Source: Tetraselmis striata
Taxonomy: Eukaryota > Chlorophyta > Chlorodendrophyceae > Chlorodendrales > Chlorodendraceae
Direction: 5' to 3'
Assembly (NCBI GenBank): GCA_006384855.1
Contig: VCJN01000407.1
Span: forward strand, 100,698-164,697
Length of the DNA stretch: 64,000 nucleotides
Shown here: piece by piece, positions 41,856 through 54,276 of the stretch
Layout: each line of letters begins with the position of its first letter
Position numbering within the stretch: position 1 is the first letter of the stretch
Translations under genes and position numbers: made by a program
Notes under the pieces: generated by a model
Database searches by the model: none
Seen by the model: only the letters and a program-made list of their open reading frames with translations
Told to the model about the DNA's origin: nothing

Positions 41856-43892
41856 TCAGGGCAGGTCCTCCGGGTCCTGGAAGCCCGCGTGCCGGATGAG
41901 CGTGTGCAGGTTGAGCCCGCCGCAGGAGTCACCCACCGCCAGCATGGGCGGAGCCTGCTCCAGGGGGAGTCCGAGCTGCTGCGGCCGCAGCCAGGCGACG
42001 GAGGTCACGAAGCAGTCGCGGCCAGAGCGCGGCACCGTGGCGGCCACGCGCTGTCTCCACGCCGGGAAGTAGGCGTATGCGGCTCCGTCCTCGCTGCCGC
42101 ACGCGATAAGCCCGCTGTCGTCGACGCTGAGCCCAGCGAAGTTGCGCTGGTTGGTGTGGTCCTTGAAGACGCGCGTCACGATCGGCGCGCCGCCGCCGTC
42201 GCCGGGCCCCCACAGCGCGACGGAGCCGTCCACAGAGGAAGACACCAGGCGGTCGGCGCCCATGAACCGCACGTACGACACGGGGCGAGAATGGAACCCC
42301 AGCCGCTGTACCGGCTCGGTCGGGTTTCGCAGGTCGTAGAGGTAGACGTTATGGTCGGCGGAGGCGGCGGCGAGCAGCGTGTCGCTTTGCGGCGAGAATG
42401 CGAGCGAGCATACGGGGACACGGTTCTCTGGCGATATCCGGAACGCCTCCTTCTCGGTCGACCGACCCATATCCCACAGCTTGACGCACCCCGACTTTCC
42501 GGCGCTGGTGGCGAGCACGGAAGCATGGTGGCAGCTATGCGCGACGGACCAGAGGCGATCGCCGTTGTGCTCGTCGGCCTCGGTGAGTATGTGTCCTGTC
42601 GACGCGTCCATCTGCCACAGCACTCCGTCCGCGTCGCCCAGCGCCAGCACGCTCTCCGAATGCGGCGACCAGCTCATGGTCGTCACGCGGGATGGCAGGC
42701 TGTGCGTGAGACTGGGCAGCAGCGGCGAGCCACCCGCCACCGCGGAGTGACAGTCGTAGAGGCACACCTGCTTGGCGCGCGTGGCGCCCGCGAGAACACC
42801 CCCGCTCGCGCTCAGGGCCAGTTCCTGCACCACATGTGTCGTGCTCGCCGCACGCACGAACCGCTCCTCCGCATTCGACGGGACCTCGCCACCGGGCGGC
42901 AGCAGCGACGCCACCGCACTGAACTGCGCGTTCACCGGCGTCGGCGAGGCGCGCCCAGACGTCTCTAGCTCCTTACCCCACGACTGGCTTTCTGCGGAGC
43001 TGCGCGCGCTCAATGCCATCCACTCCAAGCTGTACTTGCGCCGCGCCCGTCGGCTGTTCTCCTCCATCTCCACGTCGTCGGAGTCATCGCTGCAGCTGGA
43101 GTCGCTGGCTGCGGGGGAGGCGAATCGGGAGAGCGGCAGGGTGGCGTGCAGCGACAGCAGGTCGTTGGCGCTGTGGGAAACGCGCAGTCCCCCCGGCTCG
43201 CGCAGACCGCTCAGCCGATCGGAAAAGCTTCGCTTCCGAGCCGCAAAATCGTCGCTGGCGCCCTTTCGCTGGCATAACAGGCAGTTACTGCTGTCGCACG
43301 TCGTGTGGCTGGACATCGCACTGCTGGTGGAGGTGCCCGCCTCGCTGGACGGGCCGCCCGGGAAGTCCAGGCTGGCGTGGTGCGAGCCGCGAGCAGCTGG
43401 GAGGAACCCAGTCCCTGCTCGGAATTGTGGCGGCAGGTCGCGCGCGCCGATGGAGTGCCGACCCTGCAGGTCCAGCGCGCGCCGGGGGGCGCCGAAGCCG
43501 CCGCGCTCGCACGCCAGCTGCGAGCATCCAGCGTGAAGAAAGCAGCCGCAGCTGCTGGATCGGGCCCGGGAGTCGGCCAGGCGCTGCTGGGGGCTGGCCC
43601 GAGGCGGGCCGCTACTCGGAGCAGCGAATATAAACCGCTCCTGCGCCAACGTTGACGTGGCAACCGCACAGCGGCGCGCTTCATCGTCGCCCTCCATTCC
43701 GCCGCTACCTGGCGCGCCCTTCCCTATCTCCACCGGGAATATTGAAACCGCGTCAGCTTGATTCGCCAGTCCCGGGATTACGGACGACGTTGGCAGAGGT
43801 GCACACTTGCGAGCAGGAATGGCAGGCGTCCATGCGGACGAGGCGGCGTTCTGCCCAGAGGTGCCGAAACAGATGCCGCCATGGTCCATCAT
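41856..43892 (-). CDS. COP1/SPA/RUP-type WD40 repeat protein
   Basis: A single 678-residue frame. Residues 1-340 are low-complexity with a short Cys cluster (CDSSNCLLC, 199-207) and a Ser/acidic patch (DSSCSDDSDDVEMEEN); residues 345-670 form WD40 repeats. Diagnostic blocks match the COP1/SPA/RUP propeller: DEHNGDRLWSV, CVKLWDMGR, ADHNVYLYDLRNPTEPV (COP1 has HYYDLRN here), HTNQRNFAGLS, GLIACGSEDGAAYAYF, and FVTSVAW. In plants these propellers bind VP-containing partners and act with CUL4-DDB1 ligases in light and UV-B signalling. No RING finger or kinase-like domain is visible, so it resembles RUP or a truncated SPA more than COP1. Which paralogue it is cannot be settled by eye. Confidence 0.8.
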   Translation of the reverse strand: MMDHGGICFGTSGQNAASSAWTPAIPARKCAPLPTSSVIPGLANQADAVSIFPVEIGKGAPGSGGMEGDDEARRCAVATSTLAQERFIFAAPSSGPPRASPQQRLADSRARSSSCGCFLHAGCSQLACERGGFGAPRRALDLQGRHSIGARDLPPQFRAGTGFLPAARGSHHASLDFPGGPSSEAGTSTSSAMSSHTTCDSSNCLLCQRKGASDDFAARKRSFSDRLSGLREPGGLRVSHSANDLLSLHATLPLSRFASPAASDSSCSDDSDDVEMEENSRRARRKYSLEWMALSARSSAESQSWGKELETSGRASPTPVNAQFSAVASLLPPGGEVPSNAEERFVRAASTTHVVQELALSASGGVLAGATRAKQVCLYDCHSAVAGGSPLLPSLTHSLPSRVTTMSWSPHSESVLALGDADGVLWQMDASTGHILTEADEHNGDRLWSVAHSCHHASVLATSAGKSGCVKLWDMGRSTEKEAFRISPENRVPVCSLAFSPQSDTLLAAASADHNVYLYDLRNPTEPVQRLGFHSRPVSYVRFMGADRLVSSSVDGSVALWGPGDGGGAPIVTRVFKDHTNQRNFAGLSVDDSGLIACGSEDGAAYAYFPAWRQRVAATVPRSGRDCFVTSVAWLRPQQLGLPLEQAPPMLAVGDSCGGLNLHTLIRHAGFQDPEDLP

Positions 43893-46878
43893 TTCGTCCG
43901 GCGGCGAGTATTCGTCCGGTCGTCCCGCTTCACGTGGCTGGCTGGCTGCGGTATTACCGTGATGTGAGGCTGCGGACGATAACAGATCGTCCGAGAATTC
44001 AGTACTTTGATGTTTTGAATGGAGAAATCGTCATAGACGACGTGGCACTCTGAGGGCGACCTAAGAGCGTCAGATGTGAATAACGCGGTATCGCTTTTTG
44101 CCACTACCTTGTACTACAGCAAGCGTGTTGCAAGTTTACGCTCTGTAACAAACGCCAGGCGGGCTCTGCGGGCGGAATAAAAGCCACGACTACTTCAGCG
44201 GCACTACGGGCTCGTGCTGCTGATGCGCGATTCGCGGGCGATGTCACAACGTCGTAGCAGCGCAAACGTATCGTGCACTGGTACAGGTACTGTTCCCCGA
44301 CGACGGCATGGGCGTATTCCCTGACGATGCGAAGCATTATATCACGCAGGTCGAGAGCTAGAGTCTCCGAGAGCTTGCAGGGAATATAGAGGTCCGCCCT
44401 GATACAACGGCGGGGCATGCAAACTGGACGGCTGGCCACAGCTAGCTTGCTGCCCAGAAGCCAGGCTCGCGGGGAGTTATATTATCTGTGAAACAGAGGG
44501 TACGGCGACAGCGAAGGTGCGATTGCCGCGCAGAGGCAACTGCCGGGCTTCGTGGCGACACGGTCACGCCACGGGAGCGGGCAAATACCGAAAAGGAGGC
44601 GCGCCTTGGCGATATATCAAAGCTAGGACTGTTGTGTCGGTGGTGCGGCGGGGTTGATCAAGCGGGGGCACCCACCGTATCTTCAGTGTGGGCACACACA
44701 CAGCGTTACTGCACTTCACTTGTCGCTGATATCCGTTGCTGGAGGGGCGGGGGGGGGGGGGGGGGGGGGGGGGGGGCGGGGGGGGGGGGCGATGGTTTGA
44801 TGGATGGGAGCTTGCCCAAGTGCCGGAAGCGGTATGGTAACGTACGATAGATCGGATAGTTTCTTATATGACGGATCCGGACACCGCGCAACCGCGGTTA
44901 TTCTATGGCGATCCCAGCAGATGGCCGCTGCTCCTACTATCGGATTGCGCCACTCGCGTAGCGACTGCTGGTAGACATAGATGCGCTACAGGTACCGGAT
45001 ACCGTACCACATGTCCACATTACCGTACCGCCGTATGCAGTAGTATCTCGTTGTCGCAATCCTTCCTTCCTCGGTGGCGCTTTATTGGTCCTGCGTAGTA
45101 GTGAAGTCTCGTATATAGCGACTAGACGTCGTAGTAGAGCCGCGGTCACCGTCACTACTACTAACCCCGCCAGGTTCGGGCCGGGGACACATGACGGGGC
45201 GATGCACGCCGCCCGCCAGCGTAACATAAACGTGCGCGTAGTTGGCATTTGCGGCAGTGATAGTAATCGCGGCCTACCCCGTAGCGCCACATTCATCCGG
45301 GAAATTGCGGACGCAAGTTCGATACGCCACGTATCGTATGGCCTGCCTGGAGCGCCATGGGCCGTCCGCCTACGAGTAAGTAATGGTGGCTCTAGAGCGT
45401 GGTGCCATGACGAAAACCAGACGTTGTCGATAAGAATTGACGATTACGAATATGCATAGTAAAGGTTTGCATAAATAAAGGCTAACTACAGAGGACTGAT
45501 ATTTAGCGACTACGTGCTAGAAAAAGATGGGGACAAAGATACTTGTACTCAAAAAATATATGATCTCCGGGGCCTGAATGCCACCTGGCATGGCTGCCTG
45601 GCCTGATGAGATGCAATATAACACTGCGCTGGTGTCGGTAACCAAAGCAGTATATAACGCCGTCCCCTAGTACTTAGAGTACACCCTCTGGGGGGCGTAG
45701 AGACGAGATTTTGAATCGACAGGTGACACTGTGACAGATCGGGAGGGGGCATACATACCGACCGGCTGACTACCGGTGAGTCGGCAGGAAAATTGTAATT
45801 GTAATTGATTACAACTGCTAGTCTGCTGCATCCACTTGCCCATATTGAGGTGTTCTTAGGGCGCCCGCTATCTGTAACCATGGTACGGAACACTAGCTAG
45901 GCGTAATTGAAGTTCAAGCTACCGGCCATCCCCATGCATGAGTGTCTGAGCCCCTCCTCCTTCCAGCGGGCCGCAGGTAAGATCGTAACGCCCCATGTTG
46001 TCCCCTCAAAGGTCAGTCCTATCCCATTCATTCCTTAGCAAGCAAGCTTAGCTGCTTAGGCAGCTAGGGGCGTCCCACCTACAACTGCTAAGGTGATATG
46101 GGCGGGGGAGGGAGCTAAATAACGGGAATAGCTATATGTCGCTCAGTAGTTATCCACCGTTATTGAGCGGACTCGTATGGGGTTTGATTTTTGGGGGCTG
46201 CGATGCCCTCCGACATGGTATTGTAGGCGTTGTCATCCTTGTTGTAAATATGTTGCGGTACTTGCCGACGTACTCTGACGCCCCGCATGTCGGGGAGGTG
46301 TGGTTATATTTGCGGTTCATTCGGGTATATATATCCGCAGTACCGGCCACATACCGGTTATTAGTGACCGGAGTTCTTGGGCTGGTCGGGTTGGCGTGTC
46401 GCGCGGTGATTACTGGTGATGCGAGCTGTTGGACGACGGGACAGTCTCATTGTCGTCTATCTCCCACTGACTCGTTGTCAGAACCACCGACAAGCGCGGG
46501 TTGCTCATGTTGCGGGTACAAGCGGTGCCGGCGGAGGCGGGGCTGCGCCCTCGTGCCTGCTTCGATTCGTCTTGCGCTGAGCAAGTGCGGCTCTCGTGCG
46601 CACCCCGGCTCTGCCAGTCCTGCCCCCCTCCCCCCCCCCCCCCGCCCCCCCCCCCCCCCCCCCCGGCAGTTTTTGAGGCTGTTTTCGAGCCGCTCGACCG
46701 GCCACCGGACGGCGCATCTTGGGCAAAACGACAACCAAGCGGGCCACCCAACCACCGCAAGGCCCGCCCCGGATCACTACCATACTGCCGTGGAAGGCAC
46801 GCACACATAGTCGTCATACATGTCAAGGAATAGTATATTATGGTGGGAGTGGGCGGGGCGGGCGTCCGGGTAGGGGGG

Positions 46879-46913
<35 letters not shown>

Positions 46914-47423
46914 ATGGGCCTTACTCAACATGTCCCTGCAGTGTAGGTCACACCCGCATCCGCCGCCTACTCTCTCCTGCACGAATCCCTACGCATGCAA
47001 TCAGTGATCCCACTATCCAATGGTTCTAAACGGTCGGTATAACAAATTTATCTTTGCAGGAGTGGGCGGGGCGCTGGTATGGAGATGCCGGCCGAGATGG
47101 GCATAGATGATAACAACCTCCCGCAAATTTACAAGATCAAGCCATGCGCCATCAGTGCAAACGTAGTAGGGCACCCCGCCGCCACCTACAGGCCCAAGAC
47201 GACACAATGCGTCTCGTATAGGAAATGCATATATTTGCATTACCGGTATTACGGTCGCGTACTGAGTAATGGTCAGACGTCAGCACTCACAGCAGTTGGG
47301 CCGGCGCACGCTGAAGGCGGCGGCTGCGCTACCCTGCACTGATACCGGCGGTCCGACCAGGTACATTGTATATAGTACACCGGTTCCGTTTATATAGTCG
47401 TGTTATTGGGGTTTCCTTTTTTC
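43893..47423. other. Intergenic, no supported gene; long poly-G/poly-C tracts
   Basis: Contains poly-G at about 44,749-44,789 (interrupted by single C), poly-C at about 46,628-46,665 and poly-G at about 46,878-46,912. A 224-residue frame at 46,136-46,810 has two hydrophobic stretches but ends in poly-Pro from the C tract; I do not trust it. The first part (43,893-44,100) is presumably the WD40 gene's promoter and 5' UTR. Confidence 0.5.
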
Positions 47424-49059
47424 ACTCCATGCACCTAGGGCATGCGGCTGTCGACACCAGCTGCCCGCGATCTCTACGCCACGCCAGTGATCGACCACGG
47501 GCAGCCTTGGTGCTTCAGCACTGAAAAGCCGATGTACGGCACTTTGCGTGCCGCCCGCGGCGAAAACAGCGGTCACCCCCCTATCCATCAAATCTTATCA
47601 AACCATCATCGTCCACTAGACTGGACCACTCTCTTAGTTTTGTGCCGGCCTCGTGCCGGCACAACACTAGCTCGCGGTTTCGGACCGTGCAATTAAAGTG
47701 CTTAGACCCTCGGAAACGGTACTAAACCTCCCACCCTCCACTCTCGCTGCTGCTACATAACAAGTTGAAGCCGAGGCACTTCTTTTCTCTCTTCTCCACT
47801 CAGCGCAGCACCGCCCGACGAGCCCTTTGCTATGTATGGCGACGGCTCACCTACCGGCCCAAAGATAGTAGACGCTGATGACAATAAGGCGGCGGCTGAG
47901 AGAAATACAAGTTGTTGTCGCTCCTGCGGGTTGCAACCCACCCCGGCTCGAGATGAATGCGCCCCTTGTCCACCAATTGCTAGTCGAGGTAAGGGGTGAA
48001 CTTCTTAGGGACGCCGTCGTAGTACTCTATTGGCAGCTGGTTGGCCATGCTGGGCAAGGCAAGCAGCCGTGGATGGTGGGTGTTGGTTGAGTGCCTGGGT
48101 TTGGGTTCGGTAACTGGAAGAAGCCGACAATTCTGATGCACCGTGTGCCAACCGGCCCCTTGCGGCACTACATGCCGTTGGCAGCCCCGATGTAGTCAAT
48201 CGCTTGTCTATCACTATTCTGGCATGTGCAGACGCGTACCGTCGAATCAAAGCTCATTACGGAAACCTTCCCCGCAAAGGGGTACTTGCGGACGCATTAT
48301 GTGACCATGGTGCACGTCTATATCTATCATCTGGCGACACATGCGTCCTCAAACGCTAAATACGGTCGCCGTACGGGATATGGCGGCTCATGGCTTAACA
48401 CCATTACGCGGATATTACGGGATGGATACGCAGCAAGCCAAGTACTCGCGCGAATGCTACGATCTGCGCTATATATTTTCGGAGTGCGAGTCGTCAAGGC
48501 GCGGCACCGGACTTGTTGTATTTTGAAAGCAGATGATGCGCCTACATACCTGACGAACACACGCACACCCGCCAGACAATACCGTAGATGCTCTCCCCCA
48601 CAGCGTATTTCCGCTATAATATGCGCGGACATTTTGATATCGCGCGCGCGAGGTAGACGAGTGTAAAATAAAGCCGCGTCAGCGAGACGCCCCGCCCAAC
48701 CGCCTCACCCATCGCAGGGCCATCCTGGCCCGGCCCACCGTGCGCACCAGCTACCCGCTCTCGACCAGCGCCCTTCCATGGTAGTGCACCCATAGCGTTG
48801 ATCGACCTATAGGTGGGAGCATATATAGGCGCCGAGGGCGCCCCATCTGCCTGCGAGACCGGCACCTCCAGGTTGGTTTGGGTTGGGTGTGGCTCGCAAC
48901 CACCCACTCACTCACCCACTCGTTGCCACGGGGATGAACACGCCTCCATCGCCATCCCCGTTCGCGTGGCCGTTTTTCGCCCATCGTGCTCCTTAGGAAC
49001 AGTTGCATGAACGCACACGGGGTTTGTCGAGTTTTTCCCTGGCAAAGAAGTTACAAGCA

Positions 49060-50160
49060 TTCTCCTCACTGCCCCTCTGCTGCACATGGGCCGCCCGCCA
49101 CGTAGGGACGGGGGGCTAATGGCGGCCGTAAATCGGCGGAGCCGCGTCCTAGAGGGCGAGTGCCTAGAGTGCCTTGTGGAGTGCTTCGATGAGGTCTACG
49201 CCTCGGAGCCGCATACAGCGCTACAAGAACACCGCATGCACAGCCTACTTCGGCCCTCTCCTGGCCCCGGTGGCGGTCGTGGAGCGGGCAACGTGGGAGG
49301 CGCAGTTCCAATTGGCCGCGTGGAATGAGCTCGGCCGGGACTGGCGGCTCTCGAATGCCGCCAAGTCCTTCAAGCCTTGCGGCTTTCCCTCGGCGATGCT
49401 TGCCAATTGGGTCAACGACATCGTCAAGAAGTGTCGGGAGCCGAGCTTGGAGGCGTGGGACCGGGAGTGTCCCTAGGTCAAGTACTGCGAGTGCGGCGAC
49501 AGCGAGAAGCCTGGAGTCGGCAGCCTCGTGCGTGGCTACGTCTTCCTGACAATGCGCGAGATGGAGCTCATGTTTGAGCAGGCGAAGGTGACCCGGTACG
49601 CCCACATCCCCCCATGGGCGTGTCACCCGCGCGAGTATGTGCAGTACGGGTTCTAGCAGTCGGTGCTTGAGGAGCCAGAGATATGTAGGGATAAGCTGCA
49701 GCTGCCACACGTGGAACAGCTCATCCAGCAGGCTGGCACGTGGGGCTTTCCTGAGCCCGCCCTACGGCTAGGTTGGGGTCAGCAAGGGCACATTAACTAC
49801 TACCCAGTCACTGCCATGAGGTATCAGCACCCGGCGCTGACGAAAGCTGTGGCCGGCTTCGTGACATACGGGGATCATGCGGCGTGGCTGGAGAAGCAAG
49901 CTAAGGCTTATGCTAAGCGTGAGGCGCAACAAGAGAGGAGGGCGTTGGAGGAGGACTACCTTGCTAATCGCAATGAGCGTCTTCGGATGCTCGTTGTGCC
50001 AGACGGGCTTGAGAGGTTGGCTGCCAACGGCAACTATTCCCCCCGGCCGCAATCCCATGTTCAATGGGCAAGATAAAGCAGCTGGCGTTAAATATGCCAT
50101 GGACCTGTCTGAGGTGCCGCCACCAACTAGGGGGTGTATGATTATGATGCATGGGTGACA
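49060..50160 (+). pseudogene. Unidentified broken element protein
   Basis: Strongly protein-like plus-strand sequence (WEAQFQLAAWNELGRDWRLS; LVRGYVFLTMREMELMFEQA; a charged helix YAKREAQQERRALEED). No family recognised; by position possibly ORF1 of the surrounding fossil. Confidence 0.4.
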
Positions 50161-50509
50161 GATTTTCTGGGGCAGTTCAGGAAGCCGGGGAAAAGGCGGC
50201 GTCGCTGATAGTCACCCGCATGCATAGGCGGCATTCCGGGAGGATGCCAGCATGTGTGTAATTACATTTCCAACCTATTTCTTTGCCGCACGGGATGTGT
50301 TCAAGGTATGCTTTGGGAACTTGCGCTTCGGGCTGGCATGTGTCTGCTCATGCTTCTCTCGCTTTACTTTAGCCACATGCCCAGTGCGCAGACAATCTGC
50401 GCAGCCATAACATCACCATCCCGTTTAGTGACATGTTGTGTACACACAATGACTATAAATGACATCAAAATATAATTGCAGCATACCTTCAGCACCACAA
50501 TTGTGCCAT

Positions 50510-51786
50510 TAGTCCTTGTAGCATTGAAGACTCCTGTGGCATCAGCAACTAGCTGGATGGTGAGAGACTACCCGGGTTTGATGAGCCCCTCCTTCATCAG
50601 TATAGCCAGGAACGATGCTGAAGCACCAGCTTGAGATCCAATGTGCTAGATATCATGTCCTCCGTGGTGCTGAGCTCCACAGCAGCCAGCTCCTCCCCTT
50701 GCCCTTTCAGCATGTCCTCCACTGATGGTCACTTGATCATCAAGTTGCCATATGGCAGCACCATCTGCACCAGCTTCTCCATGTCCGCGTCCCACTTGGA
50801 GCTGCTGAGGTTGATGAGACGCTGAAAGGCATCTTGAGATAGCTTCAGGTCAGTGTAGACCTGCACAACGTTGTGCTCCCACAGCTTTATAATGGCCAGC
50901 AGGGTACGCCTCTCTGCTGCTTTCAAGTGATGTTTAAACTGCTTAGACTCCAATATGGAGGCCAGCAACTCGGGGTAGTTGGCTAGGAGGGCGCCTAGGA
51001 TAAAGCGGGGGGTGTCCGCTGCTCGCACATCCGTTGGCTGGCCCACTAGGTCCGCCTCCTCCACGATGCCCGCCTCCTCCCCGTCAGCTCCATGCGCGTC
51101 GACATCGCCATGCTGCTGCTGCTGCTCCGCTCCTTCGTCACCGCCGGAAGGGGCTCCGAACTGTGCGCCGGGCCCGCCCTCCGCATACACAGACTGCCAG
51201 TTGTCGTCGTCTCCGACTGCGTGGGTGAGCCACGCCTCCATCTGCTCGGCCTTGCGGCCGATGAACTTGCGCACCGTCGCTCGGGTCGTCGCCTCCCGCA
51301 GCTTGTAGGACAGGCCTGCCGGCCGCTCCCTCCCCGGCTTCTGGCCCCCGCCCTCCTCGTCACTGCCGTTGCCCTCACTGCCAGCTGACTCGGCCTCGCT
51401 GCCATTTGACTCAATCATCAGCCGTATCTTGGCTTTTAGGCGCGCTACCTTCTTGTCGCGCTTCCGGCGCAGGATGTCCGCCTCCACTCGCGCCTTCTCC
51501 TCCGCCGCAAGCTGGGACCGCAGCTCCTTCTCCACTTCTTTCTGCATGTTGACAACTTCCCTCCCGCAATGCTCCGCCTCCTCCGAGGCCGTCGCTCTTT
51601 TCAGCATGTACTTGACCTGTGACTCGAGGTTTTGCGGCTGGGTCGACACACGAGTCGTCGCTGCTGATGCATGCGACGACGGCCCTGCCGGCATGCCCCG
51701 GCCGCTGGCACCCACCCCGCCTCCTCCATCACCTCCGGCATCGCCGCGGCTTTCTCAGACTGCCGTTTCTTTGACTTGTAGCCCAT
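50510..51786 (-). CDS. Coiled-coil element-type ORF, family unknown
   Basis: The longest frame (51,715-50,729, 328 residues) has a charged coiled coil (NMQKEVEKELRSQLAAEEKA, ADILRRKRDKKVARLKAKIR), an acidic linker (SEGNGSDEEGGG), a KFIGRKAEQMEAWLTH helix and a C-terminal region FILGALLANYPELLASILES and TLLAIIKLWEHNVVQVYTD. A likely true start, MGYKSKKRQSEKAAAMPEV, lies upstream at 51,786 in another frame, so there is an intron or a shift between them. Related sequence continues downstream to about 50,490 (QLVADATGVFNATRTNG). It is opposite in strand to the surrounding fossil, hence probably a nested insertion. I cannot name the family. Confidence 0.4.
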
Positions 51787-54099
51787 GGTACCCGGACGGG
51801 GGACGGGGGGAGGGGGGCAAAAGACTTGGCTGTTGTAAGCATATATGTTTTGCAAGCTGCTGTGACATGCCGTGGAGTGGCAGATGATGCATCCCGACTG
51901 TACGCGGCCGCCAGGTCGCCTCCATCGTCTGCGCACCAGCCGCCTCCCGACACCGCCTATACTGCCCTCAAAGGGCTTGGCAGAGGTACCTACAAGGTCT
52001 CTAGACATAAATCGGGCACTATGGTGACTGCCAGTACGGCCAAAGGTACTGGAGGGCGCGTACGCGTACGCGTATGTTAGAATGTCCGATTTTCGGGCCC
52101 GGAACTGCGCTGTGCCCGGCACCCTCCATCATGGCCAAGCAAGCCAAGCTAATTCCAGGCACCCCCTTGGGCCAAGCTGTGGGGCCTTGAGGCATGAACA
52201 TACCACGCGGTGCTCTGTGCAGCACGGGCCGCATCTATCGTTGAGGGCGTGCGACAGACACTGTTCCCGCGGCCAGGCGGCCAACAACGATGTCCGCGTT
52301 CACCCACAGTAGCCCCCGGACCGCGACGGTGTCGGCTTTACTTTCGCGGACATCCTGGACATATACATTGAGCGGAAGCACAACGACAAAGCTGGGAAGT
52401 AGAACCTGCTAAATGCAGGTTTTCAAGTGTCCGATGAGGGTGCACCTTGTGCTATCGGTGCACCTTGTGCTATCCAAGAAGCAAGGGAACGTAAGGAACT
52501 ACCTCGCTAGGAACTACTTCCAAGATGAGGGCAAGGACGCGCCCAAGGTAGGAAGAAGGGACCATTGCCGAGCGGGAGCTGACTCGCGAAGGCACCCGAC
52601 ATTGCAAAGGCATGGCAGCAAAGCGAGGAAGGTACTACCAAACCGGCAATTGCCCTCATTTTAACGTGATGTTCAAGGGCGAGGAGGAGGTCTGGGAGGT
52701 GACGCCGCAGGTGAGTCGCGTTTGTTTTTGCACTTGCTCGATTACATATCCACCGCCGCGACAAGCAATCAACACGCATACTAACATTCGCGATTGTTGT
52801 GTCAAACCCCCGCCATGTCCATGCCTACGTTTGGCGTTAAGGCGATCGTATCGAGTGTTCAACGCAACAAGGTCGCGGCGCTGCCGCTGGCGGGCACCGA
52901 TGCGTCGCCATAGCTCCACGGTTTTGTGGGCATGTTGAAGCAGCATCTGAAGAGGCCGGGCGGCATCATAAAGCACAACACCAACGCGGTCAAGAACCTG
53001 GCCGCCACGCAAACCTTCCCCGGCGACAAAGTCGACGAGGGTAGTAGCTCGGAGCCCCCGGCCAAGTGGGCCAAGCAGCCCGCCAAGCCGGCGGTTGGAG
53101 TGCCGACCCGTGGCCAGGGCGGTGTTGGGGCAAGAGCGGGATATTGGGGTACCACCGCCATCCTCACCGCCGCAAGTACTGGGATACGCTGACGCACCAC
53201 GGCGCGACACCTTCGCTCTCGACGTCGGACGGGAGCGCTAACTGATCCGCCCCGGTATTGAAAACATGGTGTCGCCCGAGTTTGCCGAGCTACTGGAGCT
53301 GTGCAAGGACCGCGGCTACTGCGCCAACATGGCTAGCGCCGCGAAAATCACCGCATGTAAGCACTTCAGCGGCGTCCTCCGGCGCAACGACCGCGACCGG
53401 CGGGACAGCGGCCGCGGCGGCAGCCGCGAAATCTTCAAAACTACGCGCTAGGGGCGCGAGGCGCCACGAGCCACCTTCGCAAAGGACTTCACCAAGGACT
53501 ACGGTATGAGCAAGGTGAAAGCTGAGGTCCCTACTGTCGACATGGCCGAATGATGGGGTGCTCCGCCGACCCCAGGCAGCTGCGTTCCGAGGGCACGCCT
53601 CTCGGCGCGCTTTCCAAGCAACACTGCACTGGAGTCATCGGCATGAGCGGGACTCCCTCACCGCTGACCCTCCAGCACGAGCCGTCATCGTCCCCCTACC
53701 CTCGCCAGGGTCAACCCCTCCGGCTCTACTATGTTCTTCCACGTCGCGAGTCTACACCGACTCCCTCTATCTGCGCGCCCCTTCCCCTTCCCGACCTGCC
53801 GCGCTGACCCTATTTGTCCGTCGGCCGCGCAGCGGCCCTCTCGCGGAAAGCCAGACGAGCCAGGTACTCACGCGACGCTCACTACGAGGTCAACAGCTAA
53901 ATAGCCATGCCCTCTTGACACCATCTTGGTGGTACACCCAACTCTGTTGTCACCACCGGGCGAGCACCACCCCCGGCATCGGCGAACCCGGCAGCGGCGT
54001 ACGGAGCGTTCCGGAGCGTCCGCCGCTATGCGAAGACACCCACCTACTTCATCACCGACGCCAAGGCGAAGGCCTCACTGGAGCGAGCTCATGCGAGGC

Positions 54100-54243
54100 A
54101 GCATCGAGGCCCGCTACGGCACGGACGATTGGGGCCATGCGGTGCTCGACTTGCGGACTACCTCGCTCATGGCCAACACCTACTTCGACTACGAAGGGAA
54201 GACTCGCCTCTTCGCCGAGTTCAGCATCGACGAAGAAGGCCTC

Positions 54244-54276
<33 letters not shown>

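Noticed and set aside
41697-42968. 423-residue plus-strand frame opposite the WD40 gene
   Set aside because: Shadow of the WD40 gene; Arg/His-rich composition typical of antisense GC-rich frames.
46136-46810. 224-residue membrane-like frame
   Set aside because: The second half is poly-Pro from a C-run and there is no family similarity; likely chance.
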